This document shows, one piece after another, positions 7,061 to 16,752 of a stretch of 64,000 nt of DNA (within the stretch, counting starts at the first letter, position 1; each line of letters opens with the position of its first letter). This DNA is from Devosia marina (GTDB lineage Bacteria > Pseudomonadota > Alphaproteobacteria > Rhizobiales > Devosiaceae): NCBI RefSeq assembly GCF_009758415.1, contig NZ_WQRF01000001.1:124001-188000 (forward strand), given 5' to 3'. The notes beneath the pieces were generated by a model that was not told the origin of the DNA, searched no databases, and saw nothing but the letters and a program-made list of their open reading frames with translations. The position numbers and the translations under genes are program-made.

Positions 7061-9139
7061 TTGAGAAAGCATATCTATGCCCTTGGCGGGGCAGGACTTC
7101 TGCTGTCCGTGTCGATGGCGACACTGCCAGCGCAGGAATTGACGGGCGAACTGCCCGATCCCCCCGAATTTTCGGCCCAGAGTGAGCCGGTCTTTGTCAG
7201 CGTGTCTGATATCCTCGAATACAAGGCTCTGCCGGAATATAGCGAGCCCGACTGGGTGACATCGAAATATGTCGACGCCGGCACCTTGCCCCCGGTCGGC
7301 GAGCGTTTGCCCAAAGAGCCTATGGTCTACAAGGCCGCCAATATGCCGGACGGTATCGGGGTCTATGGCGACACAATGCGCCACGTCATCGGCGGACGGC
7401 CAGAGGGCTGGAACTATATCGGCGGACAAAGCCAGGGTTGGGGCGGCATTGACATCGGGCTTTCCGAATGTCTGACGCGCACCGGCCCGCTCTTCACCAT
7501 CAAGGCCGACGAACTCGAGCCAATGCCGAACCTTGCCAAGAGCTGGGAATGGTCCGAGGACGGCAGGGAACTGACCATGCACCTGATCGAGGGTGCGAAA
7601 TGGTCCGATGGCGACCCGTTCGATGCCGATGACGTGATGTTCTACTGGGAAGACAATGTTCTCGACCAGAATGTCTCGCCGCTCAACGGTGGCACGCCGG
7701 AAACCTTTGGCGAGGGCACCACGCTCGAAGCGCTTGATCCCTACACGATCAAGTGGACCTTCAAGGAGGCGTTCCCCACGCAGTATCTCTACGCCATGGC
7801 CTATGGCACGTTCTGCCCGGGTCCGAGCCACATCCTCAAGCCCGAGCATCCGAAATACTCGGACAATACCTACGAAGAGTACAAGAACGCCTTCCCGCCC
7901 GAGTATCTCAATATTCCAGTGATGGGAGCCTGGGTGCCGGTCGAATACCGTCCTGACGACATCATCGTCATGCGCCGCAATCCCTACTATTGGAAGGTCG
8001 ACGAACAGGGCAACCAGCTCCCTTATCTCAACGAGATGCACTACCGCCTCTCGACCTGGGCTGATCGTGACGTTCAGGCTGTTGCCGGTTCGGGCGACTT
8101 CTCGAACCTCGAACAGGCGGAAAGCTACGTCGAAGCCCTGCGCCGCTCCGCTGAGGATGACGCTCCGGCCCGTCTGCAGTTCGGCGCCCGCACCATCGGC
8201 TATGCTCTGCGCATGAACCTCTCCGGCAATGGCTGGGGTGAGCCAGACGCACGCGCCCAGGCTGTGCGTGAACTCAACCGCGATCTCGATTTCCGCAAGG
8301 CCGTGACCATGGCAGTCGATCGCCAGCGGCTGGGTGAATCGCTGGTGCGTGGCCCGTTCACCGCCATCTATCCCGGCGGCCTTTATGCGGGCACGACCTA
8401 TTACGACAAGGATTCCACCGTCTATTATCCGTACAATCTTGAGGCTGCGAACGAATTGCTCGACGGCCTGGGACTTGAGGATACCGATGGCAATGGCATC
8501 CGCAACTTCCCTGAAGGCACCGCCAATGGCGCCGATGTGGAGATCACCCTGCTGGCCAATACCGATTATGGCACCGACACCAATCTCGCCGAAGGCGTGA
8601 TTGCAATGATGGAGCCGCTTGGTCTGCGCGTCATCGCCAACTTCCAGCAGGGCACGGCCCGTGACGACATGGCCCAGGCCGGTCAGTTCGACTGGAATGT
8701 GGAACGCCAGGGCGCCGAAATGGTGTCGGTTGTTCAGGGCACATCCGCGCTTGCTCCCACTGGGCCGCGCACCCATCCGTTCCACCGCGCTGGCACAGAC
8801 GGAACGCTTGACCTGCTCCCGTTCGAACAGGAGCTCGTCGACACCGTGAACGCGTTCATCGCCACCAGCGATAATGCCGAACGGGCCGAGTTGATGAAGC
8901 AGTATCAGCAGATCTTCACCGAGAACGTCTATTCGGTGGGCCTGACCCAGTACCCGGGTGCGCTGATCATCAACAAGCGCTTCGCCAATATCCCGGCTGG
9001 TGCCCCGATCTTCATGTTCAACTGGGCTGAAGACAACATCATCCGCGAGCGGGTCTATGTGCCCGAGGACAAGCAGGCCAGCTACGAACTGCATCCCGAA
9101 ACGCTTCCGGGCGAACCGGGCAGCGACGGCCCGATGTAA
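7061..9139 (+). CDS. Family-5 ABC solute-binding protein (oligopeptide/alpha-galactoside type)
   Basis: A 692-residue secreted binding protein, longer than DppA/OppA (about 540). It has a signal peptide of about 24 residues (basic start, hydrophobic core, TLPAQ|E). The family-5 region includes LAKSWEWSEDGRELTMHLIEGAKWSDG and DDVMFYWEDN, then VMRRNPYYWKVDEQGNQLPYLNEM and a LDFRKAVTMAVDR segment. Start choice: a GGGAGG site ends five bases before the TTG at 7061, and the TTG begins a proper signal peptide. Long proteins of this family serve as alpha-galactoside binders (AgpA) in rhizobia. With the GH4 enzyme nearby, melibiose or raffinose-type uptake is a reasonable inference, but a beta-glycan or peptide ligand is not excluded. 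Confidence 0.82.
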   Translation: MRKHIYALGGAGLLLSVSMATLPAQELTGELPDPPEFSAQSEPVFVSVSDILEYKALPEYSEPDWVTSKYVDAGTLPPVGERLPKEPMVYKAANMPDGIGVYGDTMRHVIGGRPEGWNYIGGQSQGWGGIDIGLSECLTRTGPLFTIKADELEPMPNLAKSWEWSEDGRELTMHLIEGAKWSDGDPFDADDVMFYWEDNVLDQNVSPLNGGTPETFGEGTTLEALDPYTIKWTFKEAFPTQYLYAMAYGTFCPGPSHILKPEHPKYSDNTYEEYKNAFPPEYLNIPVMGAWVPVEYRPDDIIVMRRNPYYWKVDEQGNQLPYLNEMHYRLSTWADRDVQAVAGSGDFSNLEQAESYVEALRRSAEDDAPARLQFGARTIGYALRMNLSGNGWGEPDARAQAVRELNRDLDFRKAVTMAVDRQRLGESLVRGPFTAIYPGGLYAGTTYYDKDSTVYYPYNLEAANELLDGLGLEDTDGNGIRNFPEGTANGADVEITLLANTDYGTDTNLAEGVIAMMEPLGLRVIANFQQGTARDDMAQAGQFDWNVERQGAEMVSVVQGTSALAPTGPRTHPFHRAGTDGTLDLLPFEQELVDTVNAFIATSDNAERAELMKQYQQIFTENVYSVGLTQYPGALIINKRFANIPAGAPIFMFNWAEDNIIRERVYVPEDKQASYELHPETLPGEPGSDGPM

Positions 9140-9148
9140 CCCATAGCC

Positions 9149-9175
9149 GCCGGCGGGACCCTGGGTTCCGCCGGC
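9149..9175 (+). repeat. Stable hairpin between binding-protein and permease genes
   Basis: A ten-pair GC-rich stem (GCCGGCGGGA with TTCCGCCGGC, one wobble) closes a seven-base loop 10 bases after the binding-protein stop. No T-run follows, so it is not a typical terminator. Hairpins here usually protect the abundant binding-protein message from 3' decay and lower permease expression. The rest of the 188-base gap, up to the permease ATG at 9328, shows nothing else. Confidence 0.6.
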
Positions 9176-9327
9176 ATCGCCCGCACCTCACCCCGCAGGT
9201 GTCCGGGTATCGGTTCAATTTCCTTGGCTTGATCGTGCCACGACCACGATTGGCCCCCTCGACCGAGCAAGGTCACAGGGCTGGGGTGAACGGCAACCCC
9301 GTTCAGCAGCGTCGTAGAGGCCTCTAA

Positions 9328-10338
9328 ATGCTTCGTTTTCTTGTCATCCGTGTATTGGGCGCGATCCCGCTGCTGTTCCTGCTCAGCGTCGTGACATTCG
9401 CCATCATCCAGGCGCCGCCGGGCGACTATGGCGACTACATCCGCTCCATGCTGATGAACCAGGGTGGCGTGCCGGCCGAACAAGCCGAAGCGCAGGCCGA
9501 AGCCTATCGCGAAGCCAATGGGCTCAACGATCCGCTGGTGGTGCAATATTTCCGCTGGATCACCGGCATCGTCACCCGTTTCGATTTCGGCCACTCACTC
9601 TACTATAACAAGCCCGTGGGCCAGGTGGTGACCGAGCGGCTGCCGGCCACGATCCTGCTGGCGCTGACCTGCCATATCCTGGCGTCTTTCCTGGGCATTG
9701 GGCTGGGCATCATCGCCGCCACCCGCCAGTACTCCTGGGCCGACACGCTGCTCGGCATCATCTCCTTCATGGGCATGACCATCCCGCGCTTCCTGCTGGC
9801 GATCATCATTCTCTACATTCTGGTGTTCCGCATGGGGGTGAACGAAATAGGCAGCTTCAACTCCGCCTATTGGGGCGGGCAGCCCTGGGGCTGGGGACGT
9901 TTCGTCGACCTTTTGGCCCATATCTGGCCGGTGATCTTCATCGCCACCTTTGGCGGGCTCGCCTACAATATGCGTGTCATGCGGGCCAATCTGCTCGACG
10001 TGCTCAATTCCCAATATGTCGAGACCGCGCGCGCCAAGGGTCTGCCCGAGGGCGCCGTGATCATGAAGCACGCCGTGCCCAACGCGCTGCATCCGCTGGT
10101 GGCCTATCAGGGCGTCGTCCTGCCCTACATGCTGACGGGTGAAATCGAGGTTGCCATCGTCTTTGGCCTCGCCACGGTCGGTCCGGCCATTGTGGGCTCA
10201 ATGGGCGTTGGCGACGTCTATGTCACCGCCACCTTCATGCTGGTGCTCGCCACCACGCTGATCATCGGCAACATCATTGCCGACTTGTTGCTCGTCGCCC
10301 TCGATCCGCGCGTGCGCCTGGGAGGGAATGCCGAATGA
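9328..10338 (+). CDS. ABC importer permease, DppB/OppB type
   Basis: A 336-residue inner-membrane permease of a family-5 importer. It begins with the standard LRFLVIRVLGAIPLLFLLSVVTF helix and then a periplasmic loop (GDYGDYIRSML...GLNDPLVVQYFRWITGI). The EAA loop that docks on the ATPase reads YVETARAKGLPEGAVIMKHA. Further helices lie around LPATILLALTCHILASFLGIGLGII and FLLAIIILYILVF. An AGAGG site precedes the ATG. Its stop overlaps the start of the second permease by four bases (ATGA), so the two subunits are translationally coupled. Confidence 0.9.
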   Translation: MLRFLVIRVLGAIPLLFLLSVVTFAIIQAPPGDYGDYIRSMLMNQGGVPAEQAEAQAEAYREANGLNDPLVVQYFRWITGIVTRFDFGHSLYYNKPVGQVVTERLPATILLALTCHILASFLGIGLGIIAATRQYSWADTLLGIISFMGMTIPRFLLAIIILYILVFRMGVNEIGSFNSAYWGGQPWGWGRFVDLLAHIWPVIFIATFGGLAYNMRVMRANLLDVLNSQYVETARAKGLPEGAVIMKHAVPNALHPLVAYQGVVLPYMLTGEIEVAIVFGLATVGPAIVGSMGVGDVYVTATFMLVLATTLIIGNIIADLLLVALDPRVRLGGNAE

Positions 10339-11528
10339 CCCGCACCGACAAGGATATCCATTCCGCAATCCCGCTCCCGACCGATATCGGTGCCGGTCCG
10401 GCCCCGACGCCTGCCGAAGAGGCTGACGTGCCCCCCATCGTTTCGCGCCACGGTTCGGGCAATGAAACCTATGCGACCCTGGTCTGGCGCCGCTTCCGTC
10501 GCTCCACAATGGGCATGATTGGCCTGGTCCTTGTGGTCATGCTGCTCGTCGTTTCGGTCTTTGCCGATTTCTTTGCGCCCATGGACCCCAAGGAAGCCAA
10601 TCTGCCCTTCGCGCCACCGGACCTGATCGCGTTCGAAGACCCCCAGGGCAATTTCAGCCTCATCCCTTATGTCTATCCGATTGGCGATACCGGCGAGTTC
10701 GATCCGATCACCTTTCAACCGCTCACCGGAGCGGTAAAGGACAACCCGACCCCGACCGGCTTCTTCGTTCAGGGTCATGAGTATCGCCTGCTCTGGTTCA
10801 TTCCGGCCAATATCCATTTCTTCGGCTCGACCGATGGACGGCCCATCCAGCTTCTGGGCACCGACAAATTCGGGCGCGATATCCTTTCGCGCGGCATCAT
10901 CGGCTCGCGCATTTCCCTGATGATCGCTCTGGCCGTGGTCACCATGACCACGGTGGTCGGCACGCTGGTCGGCATCACCTCGGGCTATATCGGCGGCGCT
11001 GTCGACGCTTGGGTGCAGCGTTTCGTGGAATTCGTGCTCGCTTTCCCGCAATTGCCGCTCTATTTGGCTCTCACCTCCCTGATCCCGGTGACGGCGCCGT
11101 CAAATGTGTTCCTCACCTTTGTCATCTTCGTCATGGCGGTGCTGGGCTGGGCGCAATTGAGTCGCGAGGTGCGCTCCAAGACGCTCTCGCTGGCGCGCAT
11201 CGAATATGTGCGGGCCGCAATTGCCGTGGGCGCATCGGACGGCCGTATCATCACGCGCCACATCCTGCCCAACGTGCTCAGCCACATCATCGTGGCGATC
11301 ACGCTGGCCATTCCGACGGTCGTCTTGCTCGAAAGCTTTCTTGGCTTCCTGGGCTTTGCAGTGAAGCCGCCGCTGATTTCCTGGGGCCTGATGCTGCAGG
11401 ACACCGGTACCTTCTCCGTGATCGGGTCCTATCCCTGGATCCTCTCGCCGGTGATCTTCGTCCTGATCACCGTCTTTGCCTTCAACGCGCTGGGCGATGG
11501 CCTGCGCGACGCCGTCGACCCCTATTGA
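10335..11528 (+). CDS. ABC importer permease, DppC/OppC type
   Basis: A 397-residue second permease. A long cytoplasmic N-terminal arm (about 50 residues) leads into the typical FRRSTMGMIGLVLVVMLLVVSVFADFFAP helix. A large periplasmic insert of about 90 residues follows before LLGTDKFGRDILSRGIIGSRISL, the hallmark of DppC-type permeases. The EAA loop is EYVRAAIAVGASDGRIITRHILPN. The extended insert is typical of permeases paired with long family-5 binding proteins. It overlaps the upstream permease by four bases and is followed after 10 bases by the ATPase gene. Confidence 0.9.
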   Translation: MTRTDKDIHSAIPLPTDIGAGPAPTPAEEADVPPIVSRHGSGNETYATLVWRRFRRSTMGMIGLVLVVMLLVVSVFADFFAPMDPKEANLPFAPPDLIAFEDPQGNFSLIPYVYPIGDTGEFDPITFQPLTGAVKDNPTPTGFFVQGHEYRLLWFIPANIHFFGSTDGRPIQLLGTDKFGRDILSRGIIGSRISLMIALAVVTMTTVVGTLVGITSGYIGGAVDAWVQRFVEFVLAFPQLPLYLALTSLIPVTAPSNVFLTFVIFVMAVLGWAQLSREVRSKTLSLARIEYVRAAIAVGASDGRIITRHILPNVLSHIIVAITLAIPTVVLLESFLGFLGFAVKPPLISWGLMLQDTGTFSVIGSYPWILSPVIFVLITVFAFNALGDGLRDAVDPY

Positions 11529-11538
11529 GGATAGAGCC

Positions 11539-13203
11539 ATGACCGAGAACAAGCTGGTTCCGTCCGAACGTCACGATCTGGGCACGCATGGCCGCGAGCT
11601 GATCCTGGACGCCCGCAATGTCGGCGTCGACTTCAAGGTGGAGGGGGGCACGGTCAACGCGGTGCGCGACGTCTCTTTCCAGCTCCACAAGGGCGAGACC
11701 ATTGCCCTGGTGGGCGAAAGCGGCTCGGGCAAGTCGGTGACGGCCCGCACCTTGATGAAGCTGCTCACCAAGCGCGCGACCATTCTGCCGCAAACCCAGA
11801 TCACCCTTTCCGGCAAGGACGTGGTCAGGATGGACGACCGCGAGATGCGCAAGCTGCGCGGCAATGACATCGCCATGATCTTCCAGGAGCCGATGAGCTC
11901 GCTTAACCCGGTTTATACGATCGGCCAGCAGATCTGCGAGATTATCCACCTGCACAATCGCGTCTCCCGTCAGGAGGCCATGAACCGCGCCGAAAAACTG
12001 CTCGAAGAGGTGCAGATCCCAGACCCGCGGGCGCGGCTCAACCAGTTCCCGCACCAGCTATCGGGCGGGCAGCGGCAGCGCGTCATGATCGCCATGGCCC
12101 TCGCCAACCGCCCCGAAGTGCTAATCGCCGACGAGCCGACCACTGCGCTCGACGTGACCGTCCAGGCCCAGATCCTCAATCTGATCAAGGATCTCAAGGA
12201 CAAATACGGCATGGCGGTGATCCTGATCACCCATGACCTGACCATCGTTCGGCAGTTCTCTGAATATGTCTATGTGATGCAGAACGGCCGGGTGCAGGAG
12301 CACAACGAGACCGAGGCGCTCTTTGCCAATCCGCAGCACGCCTATACCAAACACCTGCTCGCCTCGGAACCCAAGGGCACGGCCTTGCCGCTGGCGGACG
12401 GAGAACACGAGACGGTGCTGGAGGGCAAGGAGGTGAAAGTCACCTTCACCCTCAAGCGCGGCGGCTTCTTCAAGCCCGACTTCTTCGATCTGAAAGCCGT
12501 CGACAATCTCGACATCAAGCTCATGCGCCATGAGACATTGGGCATTGTGGGCGAGAGTGGCTCGGGCAAGACCACCTTCGGGCAAGCCCTGATCCGGCTG
12601 ATCGGCAATCAGGGCGGTCAAATCTGGTTCGACGGGGAGCGTATCGATGGCCGGGATCGCAAAGCCATGCGTTCCTTGCGCAGCCGCATGCAGATCGTTT
12701 TCCAGGACCCCTTCGCCAGCCTCAATCCCCGCATGTCGATCCGCCAGATCATTGAGGAAGGACTGGTGGTCAACGGCATCGGCGAGAATCGGAACGACCG
12801 CATTGATCGCGTCCGGCAGGCATTGCGGGACGCCGGTCTGCCGGACAATATTCTGCAGCGCTTCCCGCACGAGTTCTCCGGGGGTCAGCGGCAGCGCATC
12901 GCCATTGCCCGCGCCATTGCGCTCGAGCCTGAATTCATCCTGCTCGACGAGCCGACCTCGGCGCTGGACCTGTCCGTGCAAGCCCAGATCATCGACCTGC
13001 TGCGCAAGCTGCAGGACGAGAGGGGCCTGAGCTATCTATTCATCAGCCACGACCTCAAGGTTGTCCGGGCGCTCTGCCATCGTGTCATGGTCATGCAGCA
13101 CGGCACGATCGTAGAGCAGGGGCCGGTGAGCGAGGTGCTGACCAACCCCGCAACCGACTACACCCGACGGCTCGTGCGGGCAGCATTCGAGATTGCTGCC
13201 TAG
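11539..13203 (+). CDS. Fused double ABC ATPase (DppD-DppF type)
   Basis: A 554-residue cytosolic ATPase that joins the two nucleotide-binding domains of a family-5 importer in one chain. Domain 1 has Walker A GESGSGKS (about residue 58), signature LSGGQRQR and Walker B VLIADEP. Domain 2 has GESGSGKT (about 338), FSGGQRQR and FILLDEP. Each domain carries the C-terminal oligopeptide/dipeptide transporter extension (NPQHAYTKHLLAS and NPATDYTRRLVRA). The start is the ATG after GAGGATAGAGCC; upstream in-frame codons lie inside the permease gene. Fusion of the two ATPases is common for glycoside importers in this order. Confidence 0.9.
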   Translation: MTENKLVPSERHDLGTHGRELILDARNVGVDFKVEGGTVNAVRDVSFQLHKGETIALVGESGSGKSVTARTLMKLLTKRATILPQTQITLSGKDVVRMDDREMRKLRGNDIAMIFQEPMSSLNPVYTIGQQICEIIHLHNRVSRQEAMNRAEKLLEEVQIPDPRARLNQFPHQLSGGQRQRVMIAMALANRPEVLIADEPTTALDVTVQAQILNLIKDLKDKYGMAVILITHDLTIVRQFSEYVYVMQNGRVQEHNETEALFANPQHAYTKHLLASEPKGTALPLADGEHETVLEGKEVKVTFTLKRGGFFKPDFFDLKAVDNLDIKLMRHETLGIVGESGSGKTTFGQALIRLIGNQGGQIWFDGERIDGRDRKAMRSLRSRMQIVFQDPFASLNPRMSIRQIIEEGLVVNGIGENRNDRIDRVRQALRDAGLPDNILQRFPHEFSGGQRQRIAIARAIALEPEFILLDEPTSALDLSVQAQIIDLLRKLQDERGLSYLFISHDLKVVRALCHRVMVMQHGTIVEQGPVSEVLTNPATDYTRRLVRAAFEIAA

Positions 13204-13218
13204 CCTTCACCACAGCCT

Positions 13219-13246
13219 GGCCGGGCCCTCTGCATTGCGCCCGGCC
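13219..13246. terminator. Hairpin between convergent importer and alpha-mannosidase genes
   Basis: A perfect eight-pair stem GGCCGGGC/GCCCGGCC with a 12-base loop fills most of the 65-base gap between the two convergent stops. T-runs are weak on both sides, so it may work as a bidirectional, inefficient terminator. Confidence 0.5.
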
Positions 13247-13268
13247 TGCATCTGACAGTTTCGCCGCC

Positions 13269-16200
13269 TCAGGTCTCGATCATCAGGGTCGCGATTTCGA
13301 ACGGCCGCAACTTGAGCGTGACGCTGTTGTCGTTGACCTCAAGCGGTTGCGTTTCATCTTCTTCCATCAGATTGACGATACGCGCCGATTTGACTGGCAA
13401 GCCAAAGCGGATTGTCGCCTCGGCCCGGATATTGGCATGCTCGAAAATGCGCAGCACGAGGGCGTCGGACTTTTCCGCCTTCTTGATCGTCTCGATGGTG
13501 ACATTGGCCGCGTCCACCGAGGCGAGGCTGAAACGGGAGAACTCGCTCTCAATTGAGCTGGCCACCGCGCGAGAACCGATAACCGCAACCGGATTGTTGA
13601 ACCGCTCTGCGGCGCGTTGGACTTCGGCCAGGTCGGCGATGCCCTCGTGTACGAACATGGCATAGCGGATCCGGTGTTCTCCCAGATCAGCATCGGGATC
13701 GGGGAAGCTCGATCCCCGCACCAGGGTTAGCCTCACCGACTGCTCGTGGCAGTCATAGGCATATTTGCTGTCATTGAGCAGGGCGATTCCGAAATCGGCT
13801 TCCGAAATATCGACCCAACGATGCATTGAGGCTTCAAAGCGCGCGCGGTCCCAAGTGGTGTTGCGGTGGGTCGGGCGCGTGACATGCCCGAAGGCGATCT
13901 CGGAGCGGATTTCGCTGGTGTTGAGATCGAAGCCGAACTGCGCCTTGATGACCTGTGCGCGCTCCTGCCAGTCGATAAATGTGTCGAACTCGACCTGCCG
14001 TTCGCCGGCTGCCAGCGAAATGACCTGGATGATTTTTGACTTCTGATAGCTGCGCTCCACACGGATGGCGGCGCGGTGCGGGCCGGTCTCGACCACCGAG
14101 ATGGCGGCGCGGCGCGGGCCGGTCTCGACCACCGAGATATCGGCCTTGCCGTCGGCCAGAGGCCAGAACTGCTCTTCAAAGTAGCGGTCAATGTCCCAGG
14201 CGTCCCATTCCATAGGCTTGTCTTCGTAGGCAATCAGGCGGTTGGCCTTGGCGCCAGAGGCAAGGGTTTCGCGATTTCGCGTCTTGTCGAAAACGGAGGT
14301 GATCTCGCCCGTCTCATCAAAGGCGACGCGGATCTGCGCATTTTCAAGATGGCTTGCCGACACAGAAAGTTTGCTCTTGGACGCAACTTCACTTGGGACG
14401 AGCTGCGCCCCGATCCAGCCCATTGGCACCATGTCGTCGACCGCCGCCACTGTATCTATCGAGCCATCGGCGCGGATGATCTTCTGCACCGGTTGGACGC
14501 CGGAGGCGGTGGCGAGTGCCGCGTCCTCGGGGACTTCGGCGCCCAGATGCACCAGACCCGAGCGGGTCTGGCTGGTGAAATTGATCAGCCGCAACTCTTC
14601 GCCAGGCTTGGTGGCCGCTTGCGCCGCGGCGTGCCACGGGCCATTGGCCGAATCCAGGGTCGAGAAGATGCGGCCATATTCGGCATCGCTGTCGACATAC
14701 ACCTCGGGGATCGACGTGCCGGGCAAGATATCGTGGAACTGGTTGATCAGCACTAGTTCCCAGAACTCGGCTAGAGTCTGACTGGGATAGGCGTGATCAG
14801 CCGTTACCAGGGCAATGGCCCCGAGCATTTCCAGCTCGCGCAGGCGGCGCTCCGCATTGCGATTATTGGCCTTGTTCTTGGCCACAGAAGTCAGGGTGCC
14901 GCGGTGATATTGCAGATAAAGCGCGCCATGCCACACCGGGAAGCGCGCAGGATCTGCATCCATGGCTTTGCCCAGGCGGTCGAGGAAAGGCGCGATGCCC
15001 TCGAGCTTGACCTTTGGCGCACCGGGGATGCCGCGTTCAAGGCGCGTGCCGCGTTCAATCATGGCGCGGGTCGGGCCACCGCCGCCATCGCCATAGCCAT
15101 AGGACATGACGACTTCGTTATAGGCCGCCTTGGGCTCGTAGCGCTTCCAGGCGCCCATGGTCTCGGAGACCGAGAGGTCGCCATTATAGGTGGTGAAGAT
15201 CTGCTCGCTGTCATACTTCTGCGCGGTGATGAGCTGCGCTTTGGTGGTCGTGCCGTCAATGCCGCGCCAGAAGAAGGTGTCGTAGGGGTGCCGGTCGGTA
15301 TCGTTCCAGCTCAGCTTGGACGTGACGAAATATTTGAGCCCCGACTTGTCCATGATTTGCGGCAGATTGGCCGAATAGCCGAACGTGTCAGGCAGCCACA
15401 CGGTCTTGGGGTCGACGCCGAAATTCTCCAGATGGAAGCGGCGGCCACGCATGATCTGGCGGACAAGGCTCTCACCCGAGGCGATATTGACGTCCGGCTC
15501 CACCCACATGGCGCCTTCGATCTCGAACTGGCCGGACTTGATCCGCGCCATCATCCGATCCCAGATTTCCGGGTAGTCCTTTTTGAGGAAATCGAACAGC
15601 ACCGACTGGTTGTACATGAAGACGAACTGCGGATATTCCTCCATCAGGTTGAGCACCGTGGCAAAGCTGCGGCCGGTCTTGTCGCGGGTATGCAGGACCC
15701 GCCAGAGCCAACCCACATCGAGATGGGTCGAGCCGACTGCGGTGATCTGCGGCTGCACCTCCGTATCGACGAGATCGTAGATTTCCTGGGCAATCTTCTC
15801 GGCTTCCGGCAGGCCGGCCTCGAAGGCGTCGGTATGCCCGTCGCGGCGGTCCAGCGCCCGAACGGCGCGTTGTACGATATTGAGAATGGCGTGGCGGCGC
15901 GGATCGTTCTGCTGCAGCAGAATGGCGACGTCGACCGGCGTCTGCAGGTCGTAATAGAGTTTTTCCGCCCGCTCATTGCGAATGAAGAAATCCACCTCGA
16001 ACCCGACCAGAGGCCGGTCGAAAAAGGTGAAGGCGTTGACCAGCAGGATGTGCTTGTTGCCTGGCTTGGCATCGCGCTCGATCACCAGTTCGGTGTGGTT
16101 GCCGTCCAGGGCCTGGGCAATCTTGCCGTCGAGATAGGCAAGGCATTGCGGATCAGTTGAACCCGGGCGGTCCTGCCACTGGCTGGTAAAATGGGCGACG

Positions 16201-16499
16201 AAGACCTTGCCACGCGCCTCTTCGGGCACGGTGATCTCGGCAGCAAACCACGTGTGCTCCTGTTGTTTGCCCCAGACCGAATGGCGGCCGAACTGCTCCC
16301 AACCGCGCCAATCGGCCGCGAGGGCGTCAGCAGCGGAGAAATTATCGGCGCGCTGTACATGCCATTGGAATGGCACAGTGCTGAGGGGCGTCCGGATTTT
16401 CTTTTCCAGGTCCGCGCACAGGCGCAGCAGCTTGCCCTCTTGCTTGAGATCATCGTCCAGCAACCCCAGCCTGGACGAGAGGGGATTGGAATAGGTCAT
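13269..16499 (-). CDS. GH38 alpha-mannosidase
   Basis: A 1076-residue cytosolic (no signal peptide) glycosidase of family GH38, which hydrolyses alpha-mannosides with retention and uses a Zn ion. The metal and substrate motif is STHLDVGWLW, where the His and Asp bind metal. The nucleophile Asp lies in WLPDTFGYSANLPQIM. The C-terminal half is the beta-sandwich region of the family (from about residue 640). The ATG at 16499 follows GGAGTCAAAGG; the open frame further upstream is not family-like. An in-frame 36-bp tandem duplication lies in the beta-sandwich region. The gene diverges from a LacI regulator, which probably controls it. Confidence 0.9.
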   Translation of the reverse strand: MTYSNPLSSRLGLLDDDLKQEGKLLRLCADLEKKIRTPLSTVPFQWHVQRADNFSAADALAADWRGWEQFGRHSVWGKQQEHTWFAAEITVPEEARGKVFVAHFTSQWQDRPGSTDPQCLAYLDGKIAQALDGNHTELVIERDAKPGNKHILLVNAFTFFDRPLVGFEVDFFIRNERAEKLYYDLQTPVDVAILLQQNDPRRHAILNIVQRAVRALDRRDGHTDAFEAGLPEAEKIAQEIYDLVDTEVQPQITAVGSTHLDVGWLWRVLHTRDKTGRSFATVLNLMEEYPQFVFMYNQSVLFDFLKKDYPEIWDRMMARIKSGQFEIEGAMWVEPDVNIASGESLVRQIMRGRRFHLENFGVDPKTVWLPDTFGYSANLPQIMDKSGLKYFVTSKLSWNDTDRHPYDTFFWRGIDGTTTKAQLITAQKYDSEQIFTTYNGDLSVSETMGAWKRYEPKAAYNEVVMSYGYGDGGGGPTRAMIERGTRLERGIPGAPKVKLEGIAPFLDRLGKAMDADPARFPVWHGALYLQYHRGTLTSVAKNKANNRNAERRLRELEMLGAIALVTADHAYPSQTLAEFWELVLINQFHDILPGTSIPEVYVDSDAEYGRIFSTLDSANGPWHAAAQAATKPGEELRLINFTSQTRSGLVHLGAEVPEDAALATASGVQPVQKIIRADGSIDTVAAVDDMVPMGWIGAQLVPSEVASKSKLSVSASHLENAQIRVAFDETGEITSVFDKTRNRETLASGAKANRLIAYEDKPMEWDAWDIDRYFEEQFWPLADGKADISVVETGPRRAAISVVETGPHRAAIRVERSYQKSKIIQVISLAAGERQVEFDTFIDWQERAQVIKAQFGFDLNTSEIRSEIAFGHVTRPTHRNTTWDRARFEASMHRWVDISEADFGIALLNDSKYAYDCHEQSVRLTLVRGSSFPDPDADLGEHRIRYAMFVHEGIADLAEVQRAAERFNNPVAVIGSRAVASSIESEFSRFSLASVDAANVTIETIKKAEKSDALVLRIFEHANIRAEATIRFGLPVKSARIVNLMEEDETQPLEVNDNSVTLKLRPFEIATLMIET
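14065..14136 (-). repeat. 36-bp in-frame tandem duplication inside the alpha-mannosidase gene
   Basis: Two adjacent 36-bp copies (14065-14100 and 14101-14136) differ at one base. In protein they give two consecutive 12-residue copies, ISVVETGPRRAA and ISVVETGPHRAA. The frame stays open, so the protein simply gains 12 residues within the C-terminal beta-sandwich region. The near identity suggests a recent slippage event. Confidence 0.9.
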
Positions 16500-16541
16500 C
16501 CTTTGACTCCGACACCGGCGAACCCTGCGTTCACATATGCA

Positions 16542-16562
16542 ACACCTAAGCACAACAGGTGT
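16542..16562. promoter_or_regulatory. Inverted repeat between alpha-mannosidase and LacI genes
   Basis: ACACCT at 16542-16547 pairs with AGGTGT at 16557-16562, and TGCA flanks both sides a little further out. It lies 43 bases before the alpha-mannosidase start in a 253-base divergent intergenic region. It is a plausible operator for the LacI protein encoded at 16753, but the nine-base spacer is not the standard LacI-family geometry. The rest of the region is AT-richer and shows no clear promoter. Confidence 0.35.
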
Positions 16563-16752
16563 AACGTTGCAATTTTCTGCTATACACCGGGTGGTGTTCG
16601 GGAAGGCGGTCCTATTTCACATTTTGTGTCAGCGCTTTAGTGGGAAACTATGGTTCACTTCGCTGGAAATGCAGTGGTTGCAGCGTTGCAGAAGAGTTCG
16701 GTACACTCACAAGGCTTGCTCTGCTATGTAAGCAGCAAGGGGACTTTGCCGC

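Noticed and set aside
7058-9094. 678-codon open frame on the minus strand
   Set aside because: It is antisense to the family-5 binding-protein gene, which has a signal peptide and ribosome site. The frame is a codon-bias shadow.
14793-16160. 455-codon open frame on the plus strand
   Set aside because: It is the mirror of the alpha-mannosidase N-terminal half, where the GH38 catalytic motifs lie on the minus strand.
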